Shown: positions 1-9,901 of the stretch, piece by piece
Numbering within the stretch: the first letter of the stretch is position 1
Layout of the letters: every line of letters begins with the position of its first letter
Assembly: GCA_016744315.1 (NCBI GenBank)
Contig: JADGER010000002.1
Coordinates: forward strand, 1-59,470
Length of the DNA stretch: 59,470 nt
Reading direction: 5' to 3'
From: Sulfurovaceae bacterium
GTDB lineage: Bacteria; Campylobacterota; Campylobacteria; Campylobacterales; Sulfurovaceae
Notes under the pieces: generated by a model
Told to the model about the DNA's origin: nothing
What the model saw: only the letters and a program-made list of their open reading frames with translations
Databases searched by the model: none
Made by a program: the position numbers and the translations under genes

Positions 1-489
1 CATAGGATGACTCATTTCTGGAAACCCAGGAACAAAAAAGTATCTCTCATCCAAAGAGAATGCAGGCATACCATTAAAAGGATTTTCAATAAGATTGGAG
101 CCTTTTGGAAGGTCTGCCATATTAAGAGAGTGTACAGATATTTTGGAGCCTAATTTTTCTTTTATAATCGCTTCTGCTTCTTGATGTCTATACAAATTTC
201 CATCTCGCAACGCAATCGCTGAACATTTACGAGTATAATCATCAGGAGTTGACCCAATACCTCCAAAACTGAAGATAATACTATTTGGCAAAGAAGCAAT
301 AAATCGGATTGTTTTTACAATTAGAGCGGGATCATCTTCTATAATAAAAGAGCCAGAGAGTTTGCGTCCGTACTCTTCTAAAAGAGTTGAAACAAAATCA
401 AAATGAGCATCTACCCTGCGTCTATTTAAAATCTCTGTTCCAATAATAAGAGCAAAAATTTTGGGTTCTGCGTCAAGCGATTTTTGCAT
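1..489 (-). CDS. Molybdopterin-binding (MoCF/CinA-N-like) domain protein, 3' end cut by the window
   Basis: Reading leftward from an ATG at 489, 163 codons stay open to the window edge. The product begins MQKSLDAEPKIFALIIGTEI and contains FSFGGIGSTPDDYTRK. These match the MoCF_biosynth/CinA N-terminal fold, where a GT-E near the start and a GG-G-TPDD loop bind molybdopterin-like ligands. Family members are MogA/MoaB-type enzymes or stand-alone CinA-N proteins of unknown substrate. The gene starts only two bases past the rpoD stop on the same strand, so the two are probably co-transcribed. It is unclear whether a C-terminal PncC-like domain follows, because the 3' end is missing. The family is fairly certain; the exact function is not. 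Confidence 0.75.
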   Translation of the reverse strand, partial: MQKSLDAEPKIFALIIGTEILNRRRVDAHFDFVSTLLEEYGRKLSGSFIIEDDPALIVKTIRFIASLPNSIIFSFGGIGSTPDDYTRKCSAIALRDGNLYRHQEAEAIIKEKLGSKISVHSLNMADLPKGSNLIENPFNGMPAFSLDERYFFVPGFPEMSHPM

Positions 490-491
490 TC

Positions 492-2339
492 TTATTCCTC
501 TATATAGTTCTTAAGCTTTCGCCCTACTTTTGGATGTTTAAGCTTTTTGATAGCTGATGATTCTATCTGTCTTACTCTCTCTCTTGTTACATTCAGAGCT
601 TTTCCTATCTCTTCGAGTGTTCTATCACTCTCATCTTCTAGCAATCCAAAACGCATACGAACAACAGCTTTTTCTCGTTCATTTAGTTGATCGAGAACAT
701 CATCAATTTGACTATTTAAGTCATCTTTGAGTACAGCATCCGTAGGACTAAGTGTTGTTTTATCTTCAATAAAGTCACCAAATCTACCATCATCTTCATC
801 TCCTACAGGAGTTTCAAGACTAATAGGTTCTTTTGTAATTTTGATAACATTTTTCACTTTATCTACAGAAAGACCTACTTCTTTAGCAATGCTATCTAAA
901 TCTGGCTCTTTTCCTGTCTCTTGAAGATGTTTTCTAATTATCTTATTAATACGATTAATAGTCTCTATCATATGAATAGGAATACGAATTGTTCTTGCTT
1001 GATCGGCAATGGCTCGTGAAATAGCCTGACGAATCCACCAAGTAGCATAAGTAGAAAATTTATATCCTTTTTGATACTCAAACTTATCAACAGCTTTCAT
1101 CAAACCAATATTACCCTCTTGGATAAGATCCAAAAATGGTAATCCACGATTGGTATATCTTTTGGCAATAGAAACAACTAACCGAAGGTTAGACTTTGCC
1201 ATACGAGTTTTGGCTCGTTCGCTTTTTGCTTTCCCTTGACGAATTTGATTCAAAATCTCTTCAAGCTTTTTAGGATCAAGATTAAAGCTATCTTTACTTG
1301 CTTCTCGCGTTTCAAATAACTTTTTAATCTCCACATAAGTACTTACCATAGTAGTTTCAGGTACAGCATTAGAGATATCTTCTTTGTCCATATTGATAAT
1401 ATCATCAAGAATTTTTGTATGATTTTCTTTGAGATGTTCGTTAAAAAGTGGAAGTTTATACTCTAGTCTCTTTAACTCTTTATCAAAAGAATCATCACTT
1501 TTCAATGCTGTTTCCATAGCTTTTACAAGCTCATTAATAAGTTTACTTGTTGGTCCTAAGTCCAAAAGTGATTTTTTGAGTTGCTCTTTTTTGTAGGCAA
1601 CTTTTAATCTTTCATGTACTATTTTTATTATATCAGTTTCAATATCTTGGACTCGGAGAAGTTCATCTCGTTCTTTCATCCACTCTTTTTTACTTTTTTC
1701 AAGAAGTTTAAAACTATCAACTACCTGCTTGACTCTTTTATTATCTTTGACAGGAGCATCTGAACCTGCACTCTCTTCTACTTCTGTCTCAGTACTATCA
1801 TCAGTTCCAGCATCTTCAAAACTCTTAAAAAGCTCTTTTACTCGTCGCTCTCTATTCAAAAGAGGCTCACGATAATTTATAATATAATCAATTAAATAAG
1901 GAACAGAACAGATAGCATCAATAATGACATCTTCTCCACTCTCAATTTGTTTACTCAAGAAAATCTCTTCTTCTTTTGTTAAAAGAGGTATTTTTCCCAT
2001 TTCTCGTAAATACATTCTTACAGGACTATCACTTCTACTCCACTCAAGAAGCTCTTTTTCTTTGGTAAAATCAAAATCATCTTTAATATTATTTTCTGCC
2101 ATTTTTTTTCTAGCAAGTATTCGTTTTTTACTCTCTTTTTCTGTAAGAAACTTCGCATATTCTGATGCAGATACCATCTCTACTTGATTAGCTTTTGCTA
2201 GTTGCTGTATCTTTTTTGCTTGAGCAACAGTCATCTGCTTATCAAACTCTTTTGCAATATTTTCAAAGGTAATTGCATCGCCTTTTTTTACTGATTTAAA
2301 AAGTTCTTCTACTTGTTTCATTATCTCTTTTGCTGCCAT
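492..2339 (-). CDS. rpoD: RNA polymerase primary sigma factor RpoD (sigma-70)
   Basis: A 615-residue housekeeping sigma factor. The order is region 1.1 (residues 1-80), region 1.2 with [20 protein letters not shown] (about 104-123), a charged non-conserved spacer, region 2 with [20 protein letters not shown] and [20 protein letters not shown], region 3, and region 4 ending in [20 protein letters not shown], the helix-turn-helix that contacts the -35 element. The length and the spacer fit epsilonproteobacterial RpoD. The start ATG at 2339 follows an AAAGG-like sequence. A molybdopterin-domain gene follows within 3 bases. Confidence is very high. Confidence 0.97.
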   Translation of the reverse strand: MAAKEIMKQVEELFKSVKKGDAITFENIAKEFDKQMTVAQAKKIQQLAKANQVEMVSASEYAKFLTEKESKKRILARKKMAENNIKDDFDFTKEKELLEWSRSDSPVRMYLREMGKIPLLTKEEEIFLSKQIESGEDVIIDAICSVPYLIDYIINYREPLLNRERRVKELFKSFEDAGTDDSTETEVEESAGSDAPVKDNKRVKQVVDSFKLLEKSKKEWMKERDELLRVQDIETDIIKIVHERLKVAYKKEQLKKSLLDLGPTSKLINELVKAMETALKSDDSFDKELKRLEYKLPLFNEHLKENHTKILDDIINMDKEDISNAVPETTMVSTYVEIKKLFETREASKDSFNLDPKKLEEILNQIRQGKAKSERAKTRMAKSNLRLVVSIAKRYTNRGLPFLDLIQEGNIGLMKAVDKFEYQKGYKFSTYATWWIRQAISRAIADQARTIRIPIHMIETINRINKIIRKHLQETGKEPDLDSIAKEVGLSVDKVKNVIKITKEPISLETPVGDEDDGRFGDFIEDKTTLSPTDAVLKDDLNSQIDDVLDQLNEREKAVVRMRFGLLEDESDRTLEEIGKALNVTRERVRQIESSAIKKLKHPKVGRKLKNYIEE

Positions 2340-2496
2340 AATTTTGAAACCTTTTGTCGTTAGATGCGTATTATATTTATACTTTGTTATTTTTATATTA
2401 GTAACGGTATATTATACCCAAATACCCTAAAAATTCCTTTTTGCAATATATTTATAAAAGAAAAAGAGCTATATCTCTATAATTTTTAATAACTAT

Positions 2497-2525
2497 TTGA
2501 TTATTTTTCACTTTTTAGCTAAAAT
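2497..2525 (+). promoter_or_regulatory. Predicted sigma-70 promoter of the leuDB-purU-trmL operon
   Basis: TTGATT at 2497-2502 and TAAAAT at 2520-2525 are separated by exactly 17 bases. They lie 32 bases upstream of the leuD start, which has GAAAGGAA as its ribosome binding site at 2543-2550. The rest of the 217-base gap to rpoD holds AT-rich sequence where the leftward rpoD promoter must also lie. Confidence 0.6.
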
Positions 2526-2556
2526 GACAAAAATAATCGTTTGAAAGGAACTTAGC

Positions 2557-3057
2557 TTGCAAGGTAAAGTTTGGAAATTTGGTGACAATATCGATACAGA
2601 TTTGATCATCGCAGCACGATATCTCAATACTAGTGAACCAAAAGAGTTAGCAAAATATGTTATGGAGGATGCCGATCCCTCTTTTGTGAATAAAATGCAA
2701 GAGGGTGATATAATAGTAGCAGGTGAAAATTTTGGTTGTGGTAGTAGTAGAGAACATGCACCAATAGCACTGAAAGCTGCTGGTATTAGTGCCATTATTG
2801 CACCAACATTCGCTAGAATATTCTATCGTAATGCTTTCAATATGGGTCTGCCTATCTTTGAGCTTCCACAATCAGCTCAAATAGATGAGGGAGATACTGT
2901 AAAAATAAATATGGTTAGTGGTGAAATTATCAATATCACTCAATCAAAAACTTATAAATTTACTGCTATTCCTGATTTTATGCAGGAATTAGTAGATGCT
3001 GGTGGACTTATACAGTTTGCCAAAAATGAGATTGCAATTCAACAGAGTAAAAGGTAA
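2557..3057 (+). CDS. leuD: 3-isopropylmalate dehydratase small subunit LeuD
   Basis: 166 residues; it pairs with LeuC to isomerise 2-isopropylmalate to 3-isopropylmalate in leucine synthesis. The N terminus MQGKVWKFGDNIDTDLIIAA and the loop FGCGSSREHAP are the swivel-domain signature of LeuD-type aconitase small subunits. The length is that of the short LeuD form. Translation must start at TTG 2557: GAAAGGAA lies 6 bases upstream and the family N terminus begins there. leuB follows after 6 bases. No leuC is in the window, so the leucine genes are split. Confidence 0.95.
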   Translation: MQGKVWKFGDNIDTDLIIAARYLNTSEPKELAKYVMEDADPSFVNKMQEGDIIVAGENFGCGSSREHAPIALKAAGISAIIAPTFARIFYRNAFNMGLPIFELPQSAQIDEGDTVKINMVSGEIINITQSKTYKFTAIPDFMQELVDAGGLIQFAKNEIAIQQSKR

Positions 3058-3063
3058 TACAGA

Positions 3064-4134
3064 ATGAATAAAAGTTATAAAATAGGCGTTATCAAAGGCG
3101 ATGGAATTGGACCAGAAATTATTGATGAAGCTATCAAAGTACTTGACGCAGTATCTGTTGCACTAAATTTTAACCTAAAATATCAAGAGATGTTATTAGG
3201 TGGTTCAGCTATTGATGAGACAGGTGTACCACTTCCTGAAGAGACTATTCAAGGTGTCAAAAAGTGTGACAGTGTCCTTTTTGGAGCCATTGGTGGACCA
3301 AAATGGGATACTTTAGAAAGACATCTTCGTCCTGAAAGTGGGCTTTTGGGTCTGCGTAAAGAAATGGGTACATTTGCAAACCTTCGTCCTGCTACTGTGT
3401 ATGATGAACTTATTAATGCTTCTACGCTTAAAGCCTCTGTTATCAAAGGTGTAGACATAATGGTAGTTCGTGAACTTACTGGTGGTATATACTTTGGTCA
3501 GCCAAGAGAACTCTTAGCAGACAAAGCATATAACACTATGGTTTACACAAGAGAAGAGGTTCAAAGAATTGCAAGAGTTGCTTTTGATATTGCAATGCAA
3601 CGAGAAAAAAGAATCTGTTCTGTAGACAAAGCAAATGTACTTGAAGTAAGCCAATTTTGGCGTGAAATAGTCGAAGAGATGGCAAAAGAGTATCCAGAAG
3701 TGGAACTTACACATATGTATGTTGATAATGCTGCTATGCAACTTATTCGTGACCCTAAACAGTTTGATGTAATTCTTACTGGAAATATCTTTGGAGATAT
3801 TCTCTCTGACGCAGCAAGTATGCTTAGTGGTTCAATTGGCTTACTTCCTAGTGCAAGCACAGGAAAAGGCGTTGGTCTCTTTGAACCAATCCACGGTTCT
3901 GCTCCTGATATAGCTGGTCAAGGTATAGCAAATCCTCTTGCAACTATTTCTAGTGCAAGTATGATGCTTCGCTATGCTCTAGGTGAAGATGCTGCAGCTA
4001 ATAAAATAGATGAGGCTATCAAAAAAGCACTCCAAGATGGTTACCGTACAGGTGATATTGGTGATTTTGATGCCAAAGAAATAGTCTCTTGTTCTCAAAT
4101 GGGTGATATTATTGCAGACTACGCTTCGAGATAA
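3064..4134 (+). CDS. leuB: 3-isopropylmalate dehydrogenase LeuB
   Basis: 356 residues. It oxidatively decarboxylates 3-isopropylmalate with NAD+ in the third step of leucine synthesis. Visible features are the N-terminal [23 protein letters not shown], the catalytic [14 protein letters not shown], the metal-binding [14 protein letters not shown] and the NAD-binding [18 protein letters not shown]. Length is normal. It lies 6 bases after leuD and one base before purU, so it is in the middle of an operon. Confidence 0.97.
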   Translation: MNKSYKIGVIKGDGIGPEIIDEAIKVLDAVSVALNFNLKYQEMLLGGSAIDETGVPLPEETIQGVKKCDSVLFGAIGGPKWDTLERHLRPESGLLGLRKEMGTFANLRPATVYDELINASTLKASVIKGVDIMVVRELTGGIYFGQPRELLADKAYNTMVYTREEVQRIARVAFDIAMQREKRICSVDKANVLEVSQFWREIVEEMAKEYPEVELTHMYVDNAAMQLIRDPKQFDVILTGNIFGDILSDAASMLSGSIGLLPSASTGKGVGLFEPIHGSAPDIAGQGIANPLATISSASMMLRYALGEDAAANKIDEAIKKALQDGYRTGDIGDFDAKEIVSCSQMGDIIADYASR

Positions 4135-4135
4135 T

Positions 4136-4972
4136 ATGGCACAAAAAGCACGCGTTCTGATAGATTGTCAAGATTCCCAAGGTCTTGTCTATCAGATCTC
4201 TAAGGTTTTCTATGACCGTAAACTCAATATAGATAATAACCGTGAATTTGTAGATAAAGAAAAAAATAAATTTTTTATGCGGAGTGTTATCTCTGGTGAT
4301 TTTGTTATAGATGAGATCAAAGAGGCTCTTACTTTAGCTCTACCTAATGATGCTACAATTCGTATTATAGAACCAAAATCAAAAAAAATTATCCTTATGG
4401 CAACAAAAGAGTCACACTGTTTGGGTGATATTCTCATTCGTTGGGCATCTAATGAGCTTGAAGCGAATATAGAAGCTGTTATCTCTAATCACAATGACCT
4501 CAAAGAGCTTACTAATCGTTTTAATATCCCTTTTATTCATATTGGTACAGAAGATCTAAGCCGAGAAGAGCATGAACAAAAAGTTATTAAAGTATTAGAT
4601 ACTTTTGATTTTGATTATATTGTTTTGGCTAAATATATGCGTATATTAAGTTCTGATTTTGTAGATTACTATCCTAAAAAAATTATTAATATCCATCACT
4701 CATTTTTACCAGCTTTTATAGGTGCAAACCCTTATAAACAAGCCCATACAAGAGGAGTCAAGATAATAGGTGCAACTGCTCATTATGTCACAAGCGATCT
4801 TGATGAGGGTCCTATTATCTCTCAGGATGTTATCTCTGTAAACCACAGACTTGAATGGCGTGATATGCAAAGAGCAGGACGAGATGTAGAAAAAATTGTA
4901 TTAGCACGAGCCCTCTCTTTTGTATTCAATGACCGTGTCTTTGTGCATGGAAATAAAACGATTATCTTCTAG
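4136..4972 (+). CDS. purU: Formyltetrahydrofolate deformylase PurU
   Basis: 278 residues from ATG 4136, which begins one base after the leuB stop. An in-frame ATG at 4103 lies inside leuB and would add residues not seen in the family. An N-terminal ACT domain (ARVLIDCQDSQGLVYQISKV) is followed by a formyltransferase-type catalytic domain with NIHHSFLPAFIGANPY and GATAHYVTSDLDEGPII. PurU hydrolyses 10-formyl-THF to formate and THF, balancing one-carbon units. Coupling to leucine genes is probably positional only. Confidence 0.93.
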   Translation: MAQKARVLIDCQDSQGLVYQISKVFYDRKLNIDNNREFVDKEKNKFFMRSVISGDFVIDEIKEALTLALPNDATIRIIEPKSKKIILMATKESHCLGDILIRWASNELEANIEAVISNHNDLKELTNRFNIPFIHIGTEDLSREEHEQKVIKVLDTFDFDYIVLAKYMRILSSDFVDYYPKKIINIHHSFLPAFIGANPYKQAHTRGVKIIGATAHYVTSDLDEGPIISQDVISVNHRLEWRDMQRAGRDVEKIVLARALSFVFNDRVFVHGNKTIIF

Positions 4973-4980
4973 GATTAAAA

Positions 4981-5484
4981 ATGTTTAATATAGTTCTTGT
5001 AAACCCTCAAATTCCACCTAATACTGGTACAATAGGTAGGCTTTGTGTCAACCTAGATGCAACGCTTCATCTTATTAAGCCTTTAGGTTTTGATATAGAT
5101 GATAAAGCCGTCAAAAGAGCAGGATTAGACTACTGGCATAAACTTAACCTCGTAGTGTGGGAAGATTTTGATACTTTCTTAGAAAAGCATCCTATAGATA
5201 ATAATACACATTTAGCAACAACAAAAACAGATAATATCTATTTTAATGCTTCTTTTGCCAAAGATGATTATATTCTCTTTGGTTCAGAGACAAAAGGCAT
5301 AGATGAGAAGGTTCTCCTAGAGAATCCTAGCCGATGTATCACTATCCCAATGGGTGGAGCAGGACGCAGTCTTAATTTGGGTGTAAGCGTGGGTATCGTT
5401 ACTTATGAAGCCTTGCGACAAAACTTTGATGGTTTCAAAAAAATCTCAATTGAAAATAGTTTAGAGGAGATTTCATGCCAATAG
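4981..5484 (+). CDS. trmL: tRNA (cytidine/uridine-34 2'-O)-methyltransferase TrmL
   Basis: 167 residues, the usual length of TrmL (YibK-type SPOUT enzymes), which methylates the wobble ribose of leucine tRNAs. The start FNIVLVNPQIPPNTGTIGRL, the middle YILFGSETKGI and the knot motif IPMGGAGRSLNLGVSVGIV are SPOUT landmarks. It lies 8 bases after purU. The start of a 48-residue membrane protein overlaps its last codons. Confidence 0.93.
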   Translation: MFNIVLVNPQIPPNTGTIGRLCVNLDATLHLIKPLGFDIDDKAVKRAGLDYWHKLNLVVWEDFDTFLEKHPIDNNTHLATTKTDNIYFNASFAKDDYILFGSETKGIDEKVLLENPSRCITIPMGGAGRSLNLGVSVGIVTYEALRQNFDGFKKISIENSLEEISCQ

Positions 5485-5621
5485 GTGATATAATTTATAT
5501 ACTAGCTTTGACACTTTTTGCTTTTATGACTTTTGTAATTATCCGTAACTATTATCGCAAAAAGTTTAATGATAAAGGTCAAAGAATGGATATGTTAGAT
5601 GCCTACGAAAAAGAGGAATAA
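5475..5621 (+). CDS. Small single-pass membrane protein (48 aa), function unknown
   Basis: An ATG at 5475 lies within the last codons of trmL, behind TTAGAGGAGATTTC, a strong ribosome binding site. It opens a 48-residue frame beginning MPIGDIIYILALTLFAFMTF. A hydrophobic helix covers about residues 4-23, followed by a basic stretch (RNYYRKKFNDK) and an acidic tail. The shape fits a short inner-membrane protein with a cytoplasmic C terminus. Its last 19 bases overlap the 3' end of the convergent channel gene. I do not recognise the family. The good binding site and the overlap with trmL make it likely to be real. Confidence 0.6.
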   Translation: MPIGDIIYILALTLFAFMTFVIIRNYYRKKFNDKGQRMDMLDAYEKEE

Positions 5622-7156
5622 AAACTATTTTTTTGATATACCTCTTTAAAGTAATCTAAACTAATTTGCATACCCATTACTAATAATACATCTCCCTCAA
5701 GGATTATTGTTTGAGGTTGGGGATTAAATAAAAACTCTCCATCATCTCCACCTCGCTCAATTCCAATGAAGAGTAACTTTCTCGCCTCAAAATCAATCAT
5801 TTCTATAGATTTTCCTATAAGTTTATCTTTATTATTTACTCGAACTTCTCCAGTCACTGCTATAGGTTTTCCCATCAAAATAGCATGACTTGCTTTGTAT
5901 ATAATAGGGTTTTTTATTGCTGAGAAGAGCATAATATTAGCAATTTCATTTGGCAAAAGTACATGATTCGCTCCTGCTAAGGTATATTTTTTTACCAAAT
6001 TATTTGTACTTGCACGCGCTATAATACTAATTTTTCGTGAAAGACTTCTAGCATTGAGTGTAATATATATATTTTCTATATCATCATGAGTTAGACACAA
6101 AAGTGTTATCTTCTCATACTTAATATCATATCGACTTAACGATTCTTGTTTGGTTGCATCATCACAAATAGCATGGTATCCGTCATTAATAGCTTCTCTA
6201 ACTCTTTGTGCTTCTTTGTCTATTATAATATAATTTTTAAGTGTCTTTTTCTCTTGATGCAAAAATATTTTAGTCAATTGACCATAGCCACAAATGATTA
6301 AAAACATCTCATTTTTATTAATTTTATCAATAGTTCGATGCTCTTTGAGTTCCCCTAATTTCTCTGAAAATGCTGATACAATTACCGAAGTAGAAAAAGA
6401 GATCATAGCAATTCCAGAAATTATTATAAGAATAGAGATAATACGCCCACCCGTTGTAACAGGTGCTATATCCCCATATCCCACAGTTGAAATAGTTATT
6501 AATGCCCAATAAATAGCGTCAAAAAGAGAGTCTATATCTGGATTAGACTTCTCTTCTAATACATAAATAGCTATCCCTGAAACAACCATCACAAAAAATA
6601 GAATAAAAAGAAGTGTAAAAAGTTCAAACCTTTTATTGGCTAGTACATCTACAAATTGATTAATACTTTTGGTATACCGCAAAAGCTTAAATACACGAAA
6701 TAGTACAAAAAAACGCAAAATTCTAATAGGTCTATAGGCTGGTAAAATAGCCAAAATATCAATAATGGCACTTGGAGTTTTCATATACTCTAATTTTGTT
6801 TTTAATGCAAGTTTGAGTGGCTTCCAAAGAGAAAACTCTCTCCCCAAAAATTGGGACTCTTCATACTCTGTAACAATCATCTTATGCACATCACTATACA
6901 CCCAAAAACGCAAAAGGTACTCAATCAAAAAGATTACAGAAACAAAATAAATATCATAATAATCTATCCAAGGTTCTACAGTATGTTGTACTTCGTAGAT
7001 AAGAATAAGAATAGAACTCAAAATAAAAAATATCATAACAGTGTCAAAATATTTTTTATTCCGATTACGAGGATTATTAAGAAGAGAATTAAAGTACCGT
7101 TTTATCCCTCGGTACTTTATAGAACTATTTAATTTTAGGGCGATATTTACTATCAT
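5603..7156 (-). CDS. Voltage-gated-like potassium channel with TrkA/RCK regulatory domains
   Basis: 517 residues. Six transmembrane segments lie in about residues 38-290, including an S4-like helix with regularly spaced Arg/Lys (RPIRILRFFVLFRVFKLLR). The pore carries the K+ selectivity filter TISTVGYGD. A cytosolic Rossmann TrkA-N domain follows (FLIICGYGQLTKIF, the GxGxxG nucleotide loop), then a TrkA-C-like domain at about 420-510. This is the Kch/MthK-like arrangement, in which nucleotide or ion binding to the RCK domain gates the pore. It lies 5 bases downstream of argD on the same strand and converges on the trmL operon. Confidence 0.88.
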   Translation of the reverse strand: MIVNIALKLNSSIKYRGIKRYFNSLLNNPRNRNKKYFDTVMIFFILSSILILIYEVQHTVEPWIDYYDIYFVSVIFLIEYLLRFWVYSDVHKMIVTEYEESQFLGREFSLWKPLKLALKTKLEYMKTPSAIIDILAILPAYRPIRILRFFVLFRVFKLLRYTKSINQFVDVLANKRFELFTLLFILFFVMVVSGIAIYVLEEKSNPDIDSLFDAIYWALITISTVGYGDIAPVTTGGRIISILIIISGIAMISFSTSVIVSAFSEKLGELKEHRTIDKINKNEMFLIICGYGQLTKIFLHQEKKTLKNYIIIDKEAQRVREAINDGYHAICDDATKQESLSRYDIKYEKITLLCLTHDDIENIYITLNARSLSRKISIIARASTNNLVKKYTLAGANHVLLPNEIANIMLFSAIKNPIIYKASHAILMGKPIAVTGEVRVNNKDKLIGKSIEMIDFEARKLLFIGIERGGDDGEFLFNPQPQTIILEGDVLLVMGMQISLDYFKEVYQKNSFYSSFS

Positions 7157-7161
7157 AATTT

Positions 7162-8346
7162 TTAGACTAAAGCCAAAGCCTTTTCAAATCGTTTAAATCC
7201 TTCGTCTATTTCTTCTTTGGTAATTGTAAGGCTTGGTAAAAAACGAACTGTATTCCGTCCTGCTTTTAATATTATTAAACCTTCATTCATACTATTGGTA
7301 AGTATTTTACCTAATATATCACTATCTTTTGCACGCAATCCACGCATCACACCCAAGCCTACTTCTTTGCTAAAGAGCTGATTATATTTTGTAGCAATAT
7401 CCTGAACTTTTGATTCAAAATAGAGCATCATTTCATGTAATTCTCCACTCTCATACAAATTACTAAGCGTATCTAATACACTTAATCCTGCTGTTGTACT
7501 CAGGTAGTTACCACCAAAAGTACTCCCATGGTCACCTGCACTCAATATATCTTTGTGGCTTGTCATCACAGCACCAATAGGCACACCTCCACCTAAACCT
7601 TTGGCAAGTGTAATAATATCTGGGCTTATCTCATAAAGATTTGATGCCAAAAACTCTCCTGTACGGTAGACTCCTGTTTGCACCTCATCAACTATAAGTA
7701 AAATCTCTTTTGATTTAAGGTGAGTGGCTAGATTTTGAATCTCTTCTTTGGCAAATGGTTCTACCCCACCCTCACCTTGTACAAGCTCTATCAATACAGC
7801 TACAGTCTCATCATCAATAGCCTTATAAACATCTTCTATTGATTTTTCATAGCTAAATCCATCAGGATATGGGGAGAAGTTTGGAGTATGAAAGCTCTCT
7901 TGCCCTGTGGCTTTGACTGTAGTAATGGTGCGTCCATGAAACGAGTGTTCTAGGGTAATCACCTTATAGCGTTTATTATCAAACTTTGTCTCACCATATT
8001 TTCTGGCTATCTTAATAGCACCTTCATTAGCTTCTGCTCCTGAATTAGCAAAAAATAGAGCCATATCATAGCCACTAAGCTCTACAATCTTTTGTGCTAG
8101 TTTTGCCTGTGGTTCTATCACTTGAAGATTTGAGATATGGATTATTTTTTTGGCTTGTTCAGACAAAGCTAGGGCTAGAGCCTCGTTTCCATGACCTACA
8201 GAGTTTACCCCTATTCCACTTGCAAAATCTATATACTCTTGGTTGCTATCATCATAAAGAGTTGAGCCAACACCTCGTACAAAATTTGTATAATTTCTCG
8301 CATAAGTAGGGAGTACAAATGCTTTGTCTAACTGTTCTATATTCAT
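7162..8346 (-). CDS. argD: Acetylornithine aminotransferase ArgD
   Basis: 394 residues; a class III PLP aminotransferase making N-acetylornithine for arginine synthesis, possibly also active on succinyldiaminopimelate. It shows FANSGAEANEGAIKIARKYG, the PLP aspartate in LLIVDEVQTGVYRTG and the Schiff-base lysine in ITLAKGLGGGVPIGA. Length is typical. argG is on the other strand 3 kb away, so the arginine genes are dispersed. Confidence 0.93.
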   Translation of the reverse strand: MNIEQLDKAFVLPTYARNYTNFVRGVGSTLYDDSNQEYIDFASGIGVNSVGHGNEALALALSEQAKKIIHISNLQVIEPQAKLAQKIVELSGYDMALFFANSGAEANEGAIKIARKYGETKFDNKRYKVITLEHSFHGRTITTVKATGQESFHTPNFSPYPDGFSYEKSIEDVYKAIDDETVAVLIELVQGEGGVEPFAKEEIQNLATHLKSKEILLIVDEVQTGVYRTGEFLASNLYEISPDIITLAKGLGGGVPIGAVMTSHKDILSAGDHGSTFGGNYLSTTAGLSVLDTLSNLYESGELHEMMLYFESKVQDIATKYNQLFSKEVGLGVMRGLRAKDSDILGKILTNSMNEGLIILKAGRNTVRFLPSLTITKEEIDEGFKRFEKALALV

Positions 8347-8436
8347 ATCTTTTCCATTTTGTTTAGTTTTCCTATTATAACCAAAACCTCACTATCATTT
8401 AGATAAAATAGCATCAAAAAAGAGTAAAGAAAACTT

Positions 8437-9531
8437 ATGGATGCTTATGAATACAGTGAACTACTAAAGACACTCTCTATCAAAATGGAGAATATACAAA
8501 ATATTGTTAAGCCTGATTTACTCCAATCAAGGCTCAAAGAAATAGAGACCATGCAAGAAGATAGTACCTTTTGGCTCGATGTAAGTAATGCAGGGAAAAT
8601 TTCTCAGGAAAAAACAAAACTAGAGCGAATGCTAGAAAAATTTTCTCTTGCAAAAGATGCAGTGGATGAAGCCCAAGAGTATTTTGAACTCTCTAAAGCA
8701 GAAGGTGATGATGAAACCCTAGAAATGCTTTATGATGAAGCCCAAACGCTCAAAGAGAAAACAGAAGCCCTAGAAGTAACAATGATGCTCTCAGGTGAAC
8801 ATGATGCCAACAATGCCATTGTATCCATTCACCCTGGAGCAGGTGGTACAGAAAGTCAAGATTGGGCAAATATGCTCTACCGTATGTATCTACGATGGGC
8901 AGAACGACGAGGATTCAAGGTTGAAGGCTTAGATTATCAAGCAGGTGATGAAGCTGGAATCAAAGATGTCTCTTTTATGATAAAAGGAGAAAATGCCTAT
9001 GGATACCTCAAAGTAGAAAATGGAATACACCGTCTAGTCCGTATCTCTCCATTTGATAGCAATGCCAAAAGACACACTTCTTTTAGCTCTGTAATGGTCT
9101 CGCCTGAAATAGATGATGATATAGATATAGCCATCGAAGACAAAGATATTCGCATAGATACCTACAGAGCATCAGGAGCAGGCGGTCAGCATGTCAACAA
9201 AACCGAATCAGCCATCAGAATAACCCATGAAGCCACAGGCATAGTTGTCCAATGCCAAAACGACCGAAGTCAACACAAAAACAAAGCCGCCGCGATGAAG
9301 ATGCTAAAATCACGCCTCTATGAATATGAAATGGCAAAAAAACAAGCAGTTATTGATGGTATAGAAAAAAGTGACAACGGATGGGGACACCAAATCCGCT
9401 CCTATGTCCTAGCCCCCTACCAACAAGTCAAAGACACCAGAAGCAATCAACCATTTTCTGATGTAGCTGGAATTTTGGATGGAGATATAAACAAAGTAAT
9501 AGAAGGTGTACTTATTGCACAAGCAAAGTAA
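8437..9531 (+). CDS. prfB: Peptide chain release factor 2 (no programmed frameshift)
   Basis: 364 residues. RF2 recognises UAA/UGA stop codons and triggers peptide release. The codon-recognition tripeptide SPF is in [18 protein letters not shown], and the catalytic GGQ is in [15 protein letters not shown]. One uninterrupted frame runs from ATG 8437. The in-frame UGA and +1 frameshift that autoregulate RF2 in many bacteria are absent. A weak TAAAAT -10-like element lies about 30 bases upstream. Confidence 0.96.
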   Translation: MDAYEYSELLKTLSIKMENIQNIVKPDLLQSRLKEIETMQEDSTFWLDVSNAGKISQEKTKLERMLEKFSLAKDAVDEAQEYFELSKAEGDDETLEMLYDEAQTLKEKTEALEVTMMLSGEHDANNAIVSIHPGAGGTESQDWANMLYRMYLRWAERRGFKVEGLDYQAGDEAGIKDVSFMIKGENAYGYLKVENGIHRLVRISPFDSNAKRHTSFSSVMVSPEIDDDIDIAIEDKDIRIDTYRASGAGGQHVNKTESAIRITHEATGIVVQCQNDRSQHKNKAAAMKMLKSRLYEYEMAKKQAVIDGIEKSDNGWGHQIRSYVLAPYQQVKDTRSNQPFSDVAGILDGDINKVIEGVLIAQAK

Positions 9532-9631
9532 GATTTTTGTTTTATAAGGTTGACGTTAGCCGACCATAAAAAGGGAAGTTATAACTAATATATTAAACCT
9601 CTTGCAAAACTACTAAATACAATATAAACAT

Positions 9632-9687
9632 GGTGGATTTTATCCACCCTACGACTATATACATTTGTAGGGTGGGAGAATCCCACC
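9632..9687. repeat. Cluster of complementary hairpin arms (palindromic intergenic repeat)
   Basis: Three overlapping inverted repeats share the same arms: GGTGGA/TCCACC (9632-9648, 5-base loop), CCACCCTAC/GTAGGGTGG (9-base perfect stem, 9644-9652 with 9667-9675), and GGTGGGA/TCCCACC (9671-9687, 3-base loop). A transcript could fold as two small hairpins or one larger one. It lies between prfB and a convergent membrane-protein gene. No open frame of note occupies 9532-9766. It resembles a dispersed palindromic repeat or a bidirectional terminator; no U-run follows. Confidence 0.6.
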
Positions 9688-9766
9688 AAAATATATTTTG
9701 AATTTTGTAAGAACTCTATTTTATACTTCTCAGAGTTTAATTAAAATCAAGGAATAATAAAAATAA

Positions 9767-9901
9767 CTACTCCTCTTTCGAATCCTCATCCACATCATCT
9801 CCTGCGAGTTTGGATAGGAATTTGGTGATGATGAATGCTCCTACAAGCACTACAAAAAACATGGTTACATTATAAAGTATTGCATTGACATCTATATTCA
9901 T
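9767..9901 (-). CDS. Small membrane protein (44 aa) coupled to a LolD-like ATPase
   Basis: ATG at 9901 overlaps the stop of the upstream ABC ATPase gene in an ATGA, the classic translational-coupling arrangement. The 44-residue product begins MNIDVNAILYNVTMFFVVLV. It has one hydrophobic helix (about residues 8-29), then a KFLSKLAG stretch and a strongly acidic tail (DDVDEDSKEE). I do not recognise the family. The coupling suggests it is made with the ATPase, perhaps as a small partner, but this is inference. Confidence 0.6.
   Translation of the reverse strand: MNIDVNAILYNVTMFFVVLVGAFIITKFLSKLAGDDVDEDSKEE

Noticed and set aside
4103-4135. An upstream ATG for purU inside leuB
   Set aside because: It would add 11 residues not found in the family; ATG 4136 starts right after the leuB stop and fits the ACT domain.
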